DNA from: Gammaproteobacteria bacterium
Lineage (GTDB): Bacteria; Pseudomonadota; Gammaproteobacteria; Steroidobacterales; Steroidobacteraceae
Assembly (NCBI GenBank): GCA_028870705.1
Contig: JAGWPD010000055.1
Span: 1-35,166 of the forward strand
Length of the DNA: 35,166 bases
Reading direction: 5' to 3'
Shown: piece by piece, positions 18,430-27,534 of the stretch
Numbering within the stretch: the first letter of the stretch is position 1
Layout: the number at the start of each line of letters is the position of its first letter
Notes under the pieces: generated by a model
Databases searched by the model: none
What the model saw: the letters and a program-made list of their open reading frames with translations, nothing else
Told to the model about the DNA's origin: nothing
Made by a program: the position numbers and the translations under genes

Positions 18430-19262
18430 GCGCATTCGCCGCGGCAGGTGCGGTATTGCTGGCGGCGCCAGCCATGTCAGCGGCCGCGCGCATGTGGGCG
18501 AATCGTCTGCATGGATCGCGGCTCGCCACCGTCGGGCAGGAGCTGCCGGAAGTATTCGTGTTCGTCGATCCCAATCGCTACGCGTGGATGCTGGTCGGCC
18601 TGGTTCTCACCGCCTGCATCGTCGTCGGCGTGCTGACACGGAGCGGATTGGCCAGCAGCGTGGCCGGTGCGCTGGCACTGTTCATCCCGGCCATGGTCAT
18701 GCGGTGGCTGCGGCGGCGACGCAGACGGGCCTTGTTGCGGCAACTGCCAGGTTGCCTGGATCTCATCGCGGTGTCGCTGCGCTCCGGTCTGGCCCTGCTG
18801 CCTGCGATCCAGCACCTCGCGCGGAATCAGCCGCCACCGATCGGGCAGGAGTTGGCATTGGTCATACGCCGGCACCGGCTGGGCTCCAGCATCGATGTGG
18901 CGCTCGAAGACCTGCACCGCCGCATGGGCGGATTCGAAGCCGCCTTGTTCGTGACGGCCGTCGGGGTCGCGCGCCAGCTCGGCGGCAACCTGTCGGAGAT
19001 ACTGGCCCGATTGAGCCAGACACTGCGGGAAAGGCAGGCCATCGAGGCGAAGATCACGGCGCTCACCGCCCAGGGACGCCTGCAGGCGCGCATCGTCGCG
19101 CTGCTGCCGCTGGCGCTGTTGCTGGTGTTGAATCGCATGGAGCCGCGGGCCATGCAACTCATGTACACGACACCCCAGGGCTGGGCGGCGCTCCTCGTAC
19201 TGGCGGTGCTGGAAGTGAGCGGCATGCTGCTGCTGCGCCGGCTGGTGAGGATCGAGGTCTGA
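18414..19262 (+). CDS. tadB: TadB, type II secretion system F-domain inner membrane protein
   Basis: 'LLRQLPGCLDLIAVSLRSGLALLPAIQHLAR', 'VTAVGVARQLGGNLSEILARLSQTLRERQAIEAKITALTAQGRLQARIV'. ATG at 18414 preferred over the track start at 18315; overlaps cpaF by 16 nt. Confidence 0.9.
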   Translation: MYLVLSAFAAAGAVLLAAPAMSAAARMWANRLHGSRLATVGQELPEVFVFVDPNRYAWMLVGLVLTACIVVGVLTRSGLASSVAGALALFIPAMVMRWLRRRRRRALLRQLPGCLDLIAVSLRSGLALLPAIQHLARNQPPPIGQELALVIRRHRLGSSIDVALEDLHRRMGGFEAALFVTAVGVARQLGGNLSEILARLSQTLRERQAIEAKITALTAQGRLQARIVALLPLALLLVLNRMEPRAMQLMYTTPQGWAALLVLAVLEVSGMLLLRRLVRIEV

Positions 19263-19979
19263 ATGGCCGCGGCCACGACAGCATGCGCCGGGGCCGGATG
19301 GCGCCACAGGCTCGACGCGATTCTCGAACAGGCTGGCCTCGACCCTCATGTGCAGGCCCGCCAGTGGCTGGCGCTCGCCTGCCTGAGCGCTGGGCTCGCT
19401 GCGCTATTCGCCCTCGCTGTGACGAGTGCATCGGGTGCGACCCTGCTGTGGCAGGCCATGGCGGCAGCGGCCGCAGGCGCCTTGTTGCCCTGGCTGTGGC
19501 TGCGCGATCGCCTGTTCCGCCGCCGCAACGATCTCCTGCGCGAGCTTCCTGGTTACCTCGACCTGCTGACGCTCGGTCTCGAGGCGGGTTGCGCATTCGG
19601 CGTCGCGCTGCAACTGACGGTCATGCGCTCGGCACCCGGGCCGCTGCGAAGGGCGATGGAGCGCGCACTGCAGGAGATCCGCGCGGGCCGCGGCCGCTCC
19701 GAGGCCTTGCTGCGGGTCGCGCAGCGCCTGCGCGTGGGCGCGCTGAACGAGGCCGTGGCCGCCATCGTGCAGGCCGAGGCGACCGGCGTGAGTCTTGCGC
19801 CCGTAATGCGCGCGCAGGCAGTGCGCGCGACCCAGGAGCGGTTCGCCCGCGCCGAGAAGCGGGCCATGGAGGCACCGGTGAAGATGCTGGCGCCGCTGGT
19901 GCTGTGCATCTTTCCCTGCACCTTCATCGTGATCGGCTTTCCCATCGCGGTGCGGTTGTTCTGGGGAGCTGCGCCATGA
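19263..19979 (+). CDS. tadC: TadC, type II secretion system F-domain inner membrane protein
   Basis: 'LLRELPGYLDLLTLGLEAGCAFGVALQLTV', 'MEAPVKMLAPLVLCIFPCTFIVIGFPIAVRLF'. Confidence 0.9.
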   Translation: MAAATTACAGAGWRHRLDAILEQAGLDPHVQARQWLALACLSAGLAALFALAVTSASGATLLWQAMAAAAAGALLPWLWLRDRLFRRRNDLLRELPGYLDLLTLGLEAGCAFGVALQLTVMRSAPGPLRRAMERALQEIRAGRGRSEALLRVAQRLRVGALNEAVAAIVQAEATGVSLAPVMRAQAVRATQERFARAEKRAMEAPVKMLAPLVLCIFPCTFIVIGFPIAVRLFWGAAP

Positions 19980-20317
19980 GGCGCGCAACCCTGGCCGTGA
20001 ACGGAGTGCCCGTCGGGTGGCCGGTCGCGTGCTGCGATTCCTTCTGGTGGCGATTGCGAGGCCAGCTGGCGGCGCGCCGGCGGCATGGGCTGATATGGAT
20101 GCTGAGTCCGTGCAGCGCCGTGCATAGTTTCTTCCTGGCGCAACCCATCGATGTGGCGTTCTGCGATGCCGACGGCCTGATTGTCCGCGTCTTCGTCCCG
20201 ATGCAGGCCTGGCGCCTGGCCGCGGCGCGCGGAGCGGCCAGCGCCTGGGAATTTCCGGCTGGCTCCCTTGATCGCCTGGCACTGGGCCGGGGGGATCGCC
20301 TTTCGCTATGCGCGTGA
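19976..20317 (+). CDS. DUF192 domain-containing protein
   Basis: In the same frame as the mis-started track ORF 18209..20317; translation from ATG 19976 gives 'MLSPCSAVHSFFLAQPIDVAFCDADGLIVRVFVPMQAWRLAAARGAASAWEFPAGSLDRLALGRGDRLSL', the DUF192 pattern. Overlaps tadC (ATGA) and the next gene. Confidence 0.82.
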   Translation: MRRATLAVNGVPVGWPVACCDSFWWRLRGQLAARRRHGLIWMLSPCSAVHSFFLAQPIDVAFCDADGLIVRVFVPMQAWRLAAARGAASAWEFPAGSLDRLALGRGDRLSLCA

Positions 20318-20940
20318 GTAACCATGTGGAGCGTGGCGCGACGCTGGTCGAATTCGCACTTGTCCTGACGCTGGGCGTGCTGCCATTGGTGCTGGGAATC
20401 CTGCAGGTGGCCGCATTGCTGGTCGCCAAGAACGAACTGAACCTCGCCGCCTACATGGCTGCCCGCCAGGGTGCGGTCAGCGGTGCCGATCCGGACGCGA
20501 TGCGCCGCGAACTCGCGCGATCGATGGTCGCCATGTATGTGCGGGTCGCGCGCGCTGGCGCAGTCCCCGCCGCCGACGTGGCGGTGGCCTATGCCGCAGC
20601 GATGGCGGATGTCACGGCCCTTGATACGCTGGCGGTCCTGTCGCCAACGCGCGCCGTGCTCGATCGTGTCGGCATCAATCGCGGCGGCAGGCGCGTCATT
20701 CCGAATGACTCCATCGAGTTCCGTGCGGCCGCAGTGCAGGCCGCCAACGTCCTGACGATCGAAGTGACGCACTGCCAGCCGCTGGTCGTGCCACTGGCCG
20801 GGCCTGCGCTGGCGCTGGCGCTGGCGGTGTTGGATGCGGATCCCCGCCATCGACGTTGCGTGGCGTTCGGCCGGGCGCCGATCGCGGCGCGCGCAAGCCT
20901 CGTGATGCAGAGCGATGTGCATGCGGATGCCTTGCGTTAA
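20308..20940 (+). CDS. TadE-like pseudopilin/assembly protein
   Basis: 'VERGATLVEFALVLTLGVLPLVLGILQVAALLVAKNELNLAAYMAARQGAV': G/ATLVEF motif. Confidence 0.85.
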   Translation: MRVSNHVERGATLVEFALVLTLGVLPLVLGILQVAALLVAKNELNLAAYMAARQGAVSGADPDAMRRELARSMVAMYVRVARAGAVPAADVAVAYAAAMADVTALDTLAVLSPTRAVLDRVGINRGGRRVIPNDSIEFRAAAVQAANVLTIEVTHCQPLVVPLAGPALALALAVLDADPRHRRCVAFGRAPIAARASLVMQSDVHADALR

Positions 20941-20949
20941 TATCGCCCG

Positions 20950-21918
20950 ATGGCCCGCATCGCCTTGCACACCCGCTGCGTTTGGGTCGCAGCCTTGCTG
21001 CTGGCCGCCTGCGAGCGCGATCAGAATCCAGCGGCTGTCGGCACGCTCGAGCGCCACCGCTTCGAGATCGCGGCGACCGCCGCCGAGCAGATCGTGGCGA
21101 TGCCGGTGCGCGAAGGGCAGGCCGTGCAGCAGGGCGAGCTCGTGGCGCGGCTCGATGGCGGGTCGCTGGCGGCGACCCGCGCCAGCGTCGCGGCACAGGC
21201 AAGCCAGCTGCGGCACCGTCTGGACGAGCTCCGCAATGGTGCGCGGCCCGGCGAGATCGACGCCGCGCGCGCACAGGTCGCGGCCGCGACCGCGCAGCGC
21301 GACCAGAGCGCGAAGGAGTACCGGCGGCTCGCCGAGCTCGCGGCGCGTGGGCTGGTCGCGCAGTCTCAGGCCGACCAGCAACTGGAGCTGCGCGACAGCA
21401 CCGAGGCCGCATTGCGCGCGGCGCAGGCCGGCCTGGGCCTGCTGCTGCAGGGCACGCGCCCAGAGCAGGTCGACCAGGCCCGTGCCGCGCTCCAGTCGGC
21501 CGAGTCGCTCGTGAAGCAGCAGGATGTGCTGCTCGATCGATTGCGCCTGCTCGCTCCGGTCGACGGCAGGATCGAGGCGCTCCCGTACCGGCTCGGCGAA
21601 CGACCGCAGCTGGGCGCGCCGGTCGTGATCATGCTGGCCAGCGGCATGCCATTTGCGCGCGTCTACATCCCGGAGCCGCAGCGCGCCGCGTTGCATGCGG
21701 GGCAGGCCATGCAGGTGCGCGTCGATGGCATTGCCCGGCTCTTCAAGGGCACGTTGCGCTACATTGCCGGCGAGGCGAGCTTCACGCCGTACTTCGCGCT
21801 CACGCAGCGTGACCGCAGCCGGCTGGCCTTCCTCGCCGAGGTCGACCTGCCCGAGGCCGCGGCGCGCGATCTGCCGGCGGGCGTCCCGGTCGAGGTGCCG
21901 CTGGGCCAGGCGCCGTGA
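20950..21918 (+). CDS. HlyD/YbhG-type periplasmic adaptor, probable lipoprotein
   Basis: Lipobox 'AALLLAACERD'; biotinyl-lipoyl-like 'AEQIVAMPVREGQAVQQGELVARLDGGSL'; coiled-coil; 'LLAPVDGRIEALPYRLGERPQLGAPVVIML'. Confidence 0.9.
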   Translation: MARIALHTRCVWVAALLLAACERDQNPAAVGTLERHRFEIAATAAEQIVAMPVREGQAVQQGELVARLDGGSLAATRASVAAQASQLRHRLDELRNGARPGEIDAARAQVAAATAQRDQSAKEYRRLAELAARGLVAQSQADQQLELRDSTEAALRAAQAGLGLLLQGTRPEQVDQARAALQSAESLVKQQDVLLDRLRLLAPVDGRIEALPYRLGERPQLGAPVVIMLASGMPFARVYIPEPQRAALHAGQAMQVRVDGIARLFKGTLRYIAGEASFTPYFALTQRDRSRLAFLAEVDLPEAAARDLPAGVPVEVPLGQAP

Positions 21919-22871
21919 GCGGGGCCAGCGCGGCGGAGGCCGGCGCCGCCATCGAGGCGCACGCGCTCACGCGCCGTTTCGGCCCGGTGGTTGCGGTCGA
22001 TGGGGCCGAACTGTCGATACCGCGCGGCCGCATCTACGGTTTCCTGGGGCCGAATGGGTCGGGCAAGTCGACCACGATCCGCATGCTTTGCGGCCTGATC
22101 AGGCCCACGAGCGGCACGATCCGCGTGCTGGGCCTCGACATTCCGCGCCAGGCCGAGTCGCTCCGCACGCTGATCGGCTACATGACGCAGCGCTTTTCAC
22201 TGTGGGAAGACCTGAGCGCGCGCGAGAACCTCGCGTTCATGGCCAGCATCCACACGCTCGCGCCGGACCACGCCGCACAACGCATTGGCGCGGCGGTCGA
22301 GGAGTACCGGCTCGGCGAGTTCTTCGATCGTCCGGCCGGCACGCTCAGTGGCGGCCAGAAGCAGCGCCTGGCGCTGGCGGCGGCCACGCTCCATGCACCA
22401 CCGCTGCTGATGCTCGATGAGCCGACCAGCGCGGTCGACCCGCAGAGCCGGCGTGATTTCTGGGAGAGCCTTTTCACGCTCGCGGCGCGCGGCACGACAA
22501 TCCTGGTGTCCACGCATTACATGGACGAGGCCGAGCGATGCCACGCGCTCGCGATCCTCGATCGCGGGCGGATCGTCGCCAACGGTCCGCCGCAGCAGCT
22601 GATGGCGCAGCTCCCGCTGCAGGTGATCGAGATCGAGACCGAGGATACGGTCGGTGCGCGCGCGGCGCTCCGCGGGCTCGATTCGCTCCGCTCGCTGGCG
22701 CAACTGGGGCTGCGGCTCCATGCGCTGCTGGCGCCCGGAGAAGCCGACGCCATTGCGCGGGTCGAGCTGCTGCTGGCCGAGCACCACGTGCGGGCCAGCG
22801 TGCGGCGCTCGGTCGCCAGCCTCGAGGATGTGTTCGTCGGCGCCACGCTCGCCAGCGGCGCGGGCCGGTAG
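21915..22871 (+). CDS. ABC transporter ATP-binding protein
   Basis: Walker A 'GPNGSGKSTT', signature 'LSGGQKQRLALAAATLHAPPLLMLDEPTSAVDPQSRR', 'STHYMDEAERC'. Confidence 0.96.
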   Translation: MSGASAAEAGAAIEAHALTRRFGPVVAVDGAELSIPRGRIYGFLGPNGSGKSTTIRMLCGLIRPTSGTIRVLGLDIPRQAESLRTLIGYMTQRFSLWEDLSARENLAFMASIHTLAPDHAAQRIGAAVEEYRLGEFFDRPAGTLSGGQKQRLALAAATLHAPPLLMLDEPTSAVDPQSRRDFWESLFTLAARGTTILVSTHYMDEAERCHALAILDRGRIVANGPPQQLMAQLPLQVIEIETEDTVGARAALRGLDSLRSLAQLGLRLHALLAPGEADAIARVELLLAEHHVRASVRRSVASLEDVFVGATLASGAGR

Positions 22872-23975
22872 ATGCTGCCGGCTTCGCTGCGGCGCACGCG
22901 CGCCATCGCCGTCAAGGAGCTGCGGCAGCTCTCACGCGATCGTCTGACGCTGGCGATGGTGGTCGGCATTCCGCTGGTGCAGATGCTGATCTTCGGCTAC
23001 GGCATCAACTACGACGTGCGCCACATCCGCGCCGGCGTGGTCGACCTGGCCAACACCGGGGCCTCGCGCGCGCTGGTGGCCGACATCGCCTCGAGCCAGG
23101 TGGTCGACTTCGTCGCCCGCCCGGCCGGCGCGGATGAACTGCGGCGCATGATCGTCGCGGGCGACGTGCATGCGGGGCTGTACATCCCACCGGATTTCGA
23201 GCGCCGGAGGATCGACGCCTCGCGTCCGGTGGCGCAGGTGATCGTCGATGGCACGCGGCCGGGAGTCGACACCGCCGTGCGCGCCATCACCGATGCGCCG
23301 CTGCCGGGACGGAGCGGCCTCGTGCGCCGCGCGACACCGTCGATCGAGGTGCTGACCGAGTTCAATCCCGAGAAGCGCACCGCGGTGCAGGTCGTGCCGG
23401 CGCTGATCGGCGTGATCCTCAGCATGACGATGGTGATCTTCACCGCGATCGCGCTGGTGCGCGAGCGTGAGCGCGGCAACCTCGAATTGCTGATCACGAC
23501 GCCGGTCCGCCCGATCGAGCTGATGGTGGGCAAGATCCTGCCTTACATCGGCGTCGGGCTGGTGCAGACGACGCTGGTTCTGCTGGTCGGTGTGCTGCTA
23601 TTCGACGTGCCGATCAACGGTCGGCTGCTCGATCTGTACCTGGGCGCCGGGCTGTTCATCGCCGCCACGCTGGGCCTCGGGTTGGTGATCTCGACGGTCG
23701 CCGCGACGCAGTTCCAGGCGATGCAGCTTGGGTTCTTCACTTTGCTGCCTTCGATCCTGCTGTCGGGGTTCGCGTTTCCGTTCGAAGGCAGCCCCAGGTT
23801 GGTGCAATACCTGGCGCAGGTGCTGCCGCTCACGCATTTCGTCGAGATCCTGCGCGGCGTGATCCTGCGCGGCGCGACGCTCGGGGAGCTGTGGCTGCCG
23901 GTGGCCAAGCTGGCGGCCTTCCTGGTCGTGGCGGTGGCGCTGGCCGCGATCCGCTTCCGCAAGCGGCTCGACTGA
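22872..23975 (+). CDS. ABC-2 type transporter permease
   Basis: 'AIAVKELRQLSRDRLTLAMVVGIPLVQMLIFGYGINYDVRHI', 'RERERGNLELLITTPVRPIELMVGKILPYIGVGL', 'SGFAFPFEGSPRLVQYLAQVLPLTHFVEILRGVILRG'. Confidence 0.95.
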   Translation: MLPASLRRTRAIAVKELRQLSRDRLTLAMVVGIPLVQMLIFGYGINYDVRHIRAGVVDLANTGASRALVADIASSQVVDFVARPAGADELRRMIVAGDVHAGLYIPPDFERRRIDASRPVAQVIVDGTRPGVDTAVRAITDAPLPGRSGLVRRATPSIEVLTEFNPEKRTAVQVVPALIGVILSMTMVIFTAIALVRERERGNLELLITTPVRPIELMVGKILPYIGVGLVQTTLVLLVGVLLFDVPINGRLLDLYLGAGLFIAATLGLGLVISTVAATQFQAMQLGFFTLLPSILLSGFAFPFEGSPRLVQYLAQVLPLTHFVEILRGVILRGATLGELWLPVAKLAAFLVVAVALAAIRFRKRLD

Positions 23976-24106
23976 ACAGACCGGCGTGCTTGGTGATGCG
24001 CCGGGCACCGCTCGCCTGCCCGCCGGGGCCGGGTTTCACTTGGCTTGCGGGGAAGTCTTCCGGGCCTTAAAGTGCCGCGGTTTTACCCGCCACAAGTGCC
24101 CAGGCC

Positions 24107-26590
24107 ATGAGTTCCCGAGATCCCAGTTCCTGGGTCGTCCACAAGTTCGGTGGTTCGAGCGTCGCGAACGCCGATTGCTTCGCGCGCGTGGCGGCGATCA
24201 TCGAATCGCAGCCGGGCCGGCGCCTGGCGGTGGTGCTCTCGGCCTGCCGCGGCGTGACCGATGGTCTGCTGCAGCTCGTGCAGCTCGCGGAGCGGCAGGA
24301 TGAGGCCTGGCACGGCCAGCTTGCCGCGCTCCGGGCGCGCCATGCGGAGATTGCCGCGGCGCTCCTGCCGCCGGGCGGCGTTGCGGAATTCCTCGCCGAA
24401 TTCGACCGTGATGCGGCCGACCTGGATGGCGTGCTGCGCACCACGCAGGTCATGCGCACCGCCGGCCAGCATGTGCGCGACAAGGTGTCCGGGTACGGCG
24501 AGATCTGGTCGACGCGCCTGTTCTGGCGCTATCTCGCGCATCGGGGCAAGCGCGGCGGCCTGCAGTGGATCGACGCGCGCAGCTGCGTGGTGGCCGAGTG
24601 GGGGCCGCTGGGTCCCTCGATCCACTGGCAATCGTCCACGACGCGGCTGCGCGCGCTGCTGCAGCCCGAGGCAGCGACGCTGGTCATCACCGGGTACATC
24701 GCCAGCGACCCGGCCGGCATCCAGACGACGCTGGGCCGCAATGGCAGCGATTTCTCCGCCTCGATCTTCGGCGCGCTGCTGGCGGCGGGCGAGATCCAGA
24801 TCTGGACCGACGTCGACGGCGTGCTCTCGGCCGATCCGCGCCGGGTGCCGGATGCGCAGATCATCAGCACGCTGTCCTACAACGAGGCCATGGAGCTGGC
24901 GTACTTCGGCGCCAAGGTGATCCACCCGCAGACCATGGCGCCGGCCGTCGGCCGCGACATACCGATCTGGATCCGCAACACCTTTGCGCCGGAGCGGTCC
25001 GGCACGCTGATCTGCGCGCAACCGCGCTCCGAGCAGCCGGTCAAGGGGATCACCAGCATCGAGGATGTCGCGCTCGTCAACCTCGAGGGCGCCGGCATGA
25101 TCGGCGTGCCGGGCACCGCGCACCGCCTGTTCGGCGCGCTGCGCGAAGAGGACATCTCGGTCATCCTGATCTCGCAGGGCAGTTCGGAGCATTCGATCTG
25201 CTGCGCGATCCCGGCGGCGCAGGCCGCGCGCGCCACCCGGGTGCTCGAGCGCGCCTTCGCGCGCGAGCTCGCCGACGGCCAGATCCAGAGCGTCGAGGTC
25301 ACGGGCGAACTGGCGATCCTGGCGGTGGTCGGCGATGGCATGGCCGGCATGCCCGGCGTCGCCGGCAAGGTGTTCAATGCGCTCGGCGCCGCGAACGTGA
25401 ACGTGCGCGCGATCGCGCAGGGCGCCTCCGAGCGCAATATCTCGGTGGTGGTCGAAGGGACCCAGGCGACACGTGCGCTGCGTGCGGTGCACGCCGGGTT
25501 CTATCTTTCACCGCACACGCTCTCGATCGGCGTGATCGGGCCGGGCACGGTCGGCAAGGTGCTGCTCGACCAGCTCGCCAGCCAGCATGAACGGCTGGCG
25601 CGGCAGTTCAACATCGACCTGCGCGTGCGCGGCATCATGCGCTCGAATTCGATGACGCTGGCGGAGCAGAGCATCCCGCTGCAGCGCTGGCGCGAGTCGA
25701 TCGCGCAGGGCGCGGTGGACGCGGATTACGCACGGTTCTTCGCACACCTGAAGGTCGACCACCTGCCGCACACGGTGATCATCGACTGTACCGCCAGCCA
25801 GGAAGTTGCCGACCGCTACCACGGCTGGCTGGCGGCGGGCGTGCACGTGATCACGCCGAACAAGAAGGCGAACAGCGGTCCGCTCGCATACTACGAATCG
25901 CTCAAGGCCGCGCGGCGCCAGAGCGGCGCGCACTACCTCTACGAGGCGACGGTGGGCGCGGGGCTCCCGGTGATCCAGTCGGTGCGCGACCTGCGCGAGA
26001 CCGGCGATGACATCGCGAGCATCGAGGGGATCTTCTCCGGCACGCTGGCATATCTCTTCAACGTCTATGACGGCTCGAGCGCCTTCTCCGCGATCGTGCG
26101 CGACGCCAAGCAGCGCGGCTACACCGAACCCGATCCGCGCGATGACCTGTCGGGCACCGACGTGGCGCGCAAGCTCATCATCCTGGCGCGCGAGATGGGC
26201 CTGCAGCTCGAGCTCGGCGATGTGCGGGTCGAGAGCCTGGTGCCGGGCGATCTTGCCGGTGGCAGCAGCGAGCAGTTCCTGGAACAGTTGCCGCGCTACG
26301 ATGCGCAGATGGCGCAACGCTTCAGCGCGGCGAAGTCGCGTGGGCGAGTGCTGCGTTACGTCGGGCGCATCACCGCAGCCGGCGAAGCCACCGTAGGGCT
26401 CGAGGAACTGGACGCGAAGCATTCCTTCGCCAATATCGCGCTGACCGACAACGTCGTGCGATATTCCACTTCACGATACTGTGATAACCCGCTGATTGTT
26501 CAAGGCCCAGGTGCCGGACCCGCCGTCACCGCCGGCGGCGTGTTCGCCGACCTGCTGCGGGTGGCAACCTTCCTTGGGGCCCGCCTGTGA
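24107..26590 (+). CDS. thrA: Bifunctional aspartokinase / homoserine dehydrogenase
   Basis: 827 aa; 'VVHKFGGSSVANADCF', ACT region 'SEHSICCAIPAAQA', HSDH 'SIGVIGPGTVGKVLLDQL', 'GLPVIQSVRDLRETGDDIASIEGIFSGTLAYLFN'. Confidence 0.96.
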   Translation: MSSRDPSSWVVHKFGGSSVANADCFARVAAIIESQPGRRLAVVLSACRGVTDGLLQLVQLAERQDEAWHGQLAALRARHAEIAAALLPPGGVAEFLAEFDRDAADLDGVLRTTQVMRTAGQHVRDKVSGYGEIWSTRLFWRYLAHRGKRGGLQWIDARSCVVAEWGPLGPSIHWQSSTTRLRALLQPEAATLVITGYIASDPAGIQTTLGRNGSDFSASIFGALLAAGEIQIWTDVDGVLSADPRRVPDAQIISTLSYNEAMELAYFGAKVIHPQTMAPAVGRDIPIWIRNTFAPERSGTLICAQPRSEQPVKGITSIEDVALVNLEGAGMIGVPGTAHRLFGALREEDISVILISQGSSEHSICCAIPAAQAARATRVLERAFARELADGQIQSVEVTGELAILAVVGDGMAGMPGVAGKVFNALGAANVNVRAIAQGASERNISVVVEGTQATRALRAVHAGFYLSPHTLSIGVIGPGTVGKVLLDQLASQHERLARQFNIDLRVRGIMRSNSMTLAEQSIPLQRWRESIAQGAVDADYARFFAHLKVDHLPHTVIIDCTASQEVADRYHGWLAAGVHVITPNKKANSGPLAYYESLKAARRQSGAHYLYEATVGAGLPVIQSVRDLRETGDDIASIEGIFSGTLAYLFNVYDGSSAFSAIVRDAKQRGYTEPDPRDDLSGTDVARKLIILAREMGLQLELGDVRVESLVPGDLAGGSSEQFLEQLPRYDAQMAQRFSAAKSRGRVLRYVGRITAAGEATVGLEELDAKHSFANIALTDNVVRYSTSRYCDNPLIVQGPGAGPAVTAGGVFADLLRVATFLGARL

Positions 26591-27534
26591 GCCCGCGGAA
26601 GCCGGCGCGCGAGAGCGCACGGGCCTATGCGCCGGCCTCGGTGGGCAATGTGGCGATCGGCTTCGACATCCTCGGCTTCTCGGTCGGCGCACTCGGCGAT
26701 CGCGCCACGGTGCGGCGCACGGCGGGAGCCGGGGTGAAGATTGCCGCCATCCGCGGGGTGGTCGCCGACCTGCCGCTCCAGGTGGCGCAAAACACGGCGG
26801 GCCGTGCGCTCGAAGCAATGCGCGAGTCGCTCGGGCTCGATTTCGGAATGGAACTCGAGCTGGACAAGGGCATCCCGCTCGCTTCGGGCCTGGGTGGATC
26901 GGCGGCCTCGGCCGTCGCGGCGGTGGTTGCGGCCAACGCGCTGCTGCCCGAACCCTGCTCGCAGCTGCACCTGCTGAAGTTCGCGATGCAGGGCGAGAAG
27001 GTGGCCAGCGGGTCGCTCCACGTCGACAACATCGCGCCTTCGCTGTTCGGCGGGCTGGTGCTGACGGTCGGCATCGACCAGCCGCGGGTGAAGCAGATCC
27101 CGGTGCCGCAGGCGGTGCGCGCCGTGGTGGTCCACCCGCACATGTTGCTGTCGACGCGCGAGGCGCGCGCGATCCTCAAGGCCAGCGTGCCGATGCAGGA
27201 CTTCGTCTGGCAGACCGCCAACCTCGCCGGCTTCATCTCGGGCTGCTACACCGACGACCTCGACATGCTGCGCGATTCCTTCGAGGACGTCGTGATCGAA
27301 CCGCAACGCGCAGCGCTGATTCCCGGGTTCACGGCGGTGCGGCGCGCCGCGATGTCGGCGGGCGCGCTCGGCTGCTCGATTTCGGGCGCCGGCCCGACGG
27401 TATTTGCCTGGTGCGTGGCGAGCCATGCGCTGGCGGTGCGGGAGGCGATGGTGTTGCAGTTCGCGCGCCACGAGCTGCAATGTGACCACTGGACCACTGC
27501 GCTCGAGCCGGTGGGCGCGCGCGTGGAGGCCTGA
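26587..27534 (+). CDS. thrB: Homoserine kinase
   Basis: GHMP kinase 'YAPASVGNVAIGFDILGFSV', 'GIPLASGLGGSAASAVAAVVAAN', 'GCSISGAGPTVFAW'. Confidence 0.96.
   Translation: MSPRKPARESARAYAPASVGNVAIGFDILGFSVGALGDRATVRRTAGAGVKIAAIRGVVADLPLQVAQNTAGRALEAMRESLGLDFGMELELDKGIPLASGLGGSAASAVAAVVAANALLPEPCSQLHLLKFAMQGEKVASGSLHVDNIAPSLFGGLVLTVGIDQPRVKQIPVPQAVRAVVVHPHMLLSTREARAILKASVPMQDFVWQTANLAGFISGCYTDDLDMLRDSFEDVVIEPQRAALIPGFTAVRRAAMSAGALGCSISGAGPTVFAWCVASHALAVREAMVLQFARHELQCDHWTTALEPVGARVEA

Noticed and set aside
18209-19975. N-terminal part of the 702-aa ORF 18209..20317
   Set aside because: Out of frame over cpaF, tadB and tadC; Arg/Ala/Gly-rich with no motifs. Only the last 114 codons (from 19976) are real.
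19924-21696. 590-aa minus-strand ORF
   Set aside because: Opposite DUF192, tadE-like and HlyD genes with clear family motifs; shadow ORF.
23976-24106. Threonine leader peptide/attenuator upstream of thrA
   Set aside because: No short ORF rich in Thr/Ile codons and no convincing terminator-antiterminator pair; only a small GGAAGTCTTCC inverted repeat at 24051-24061.
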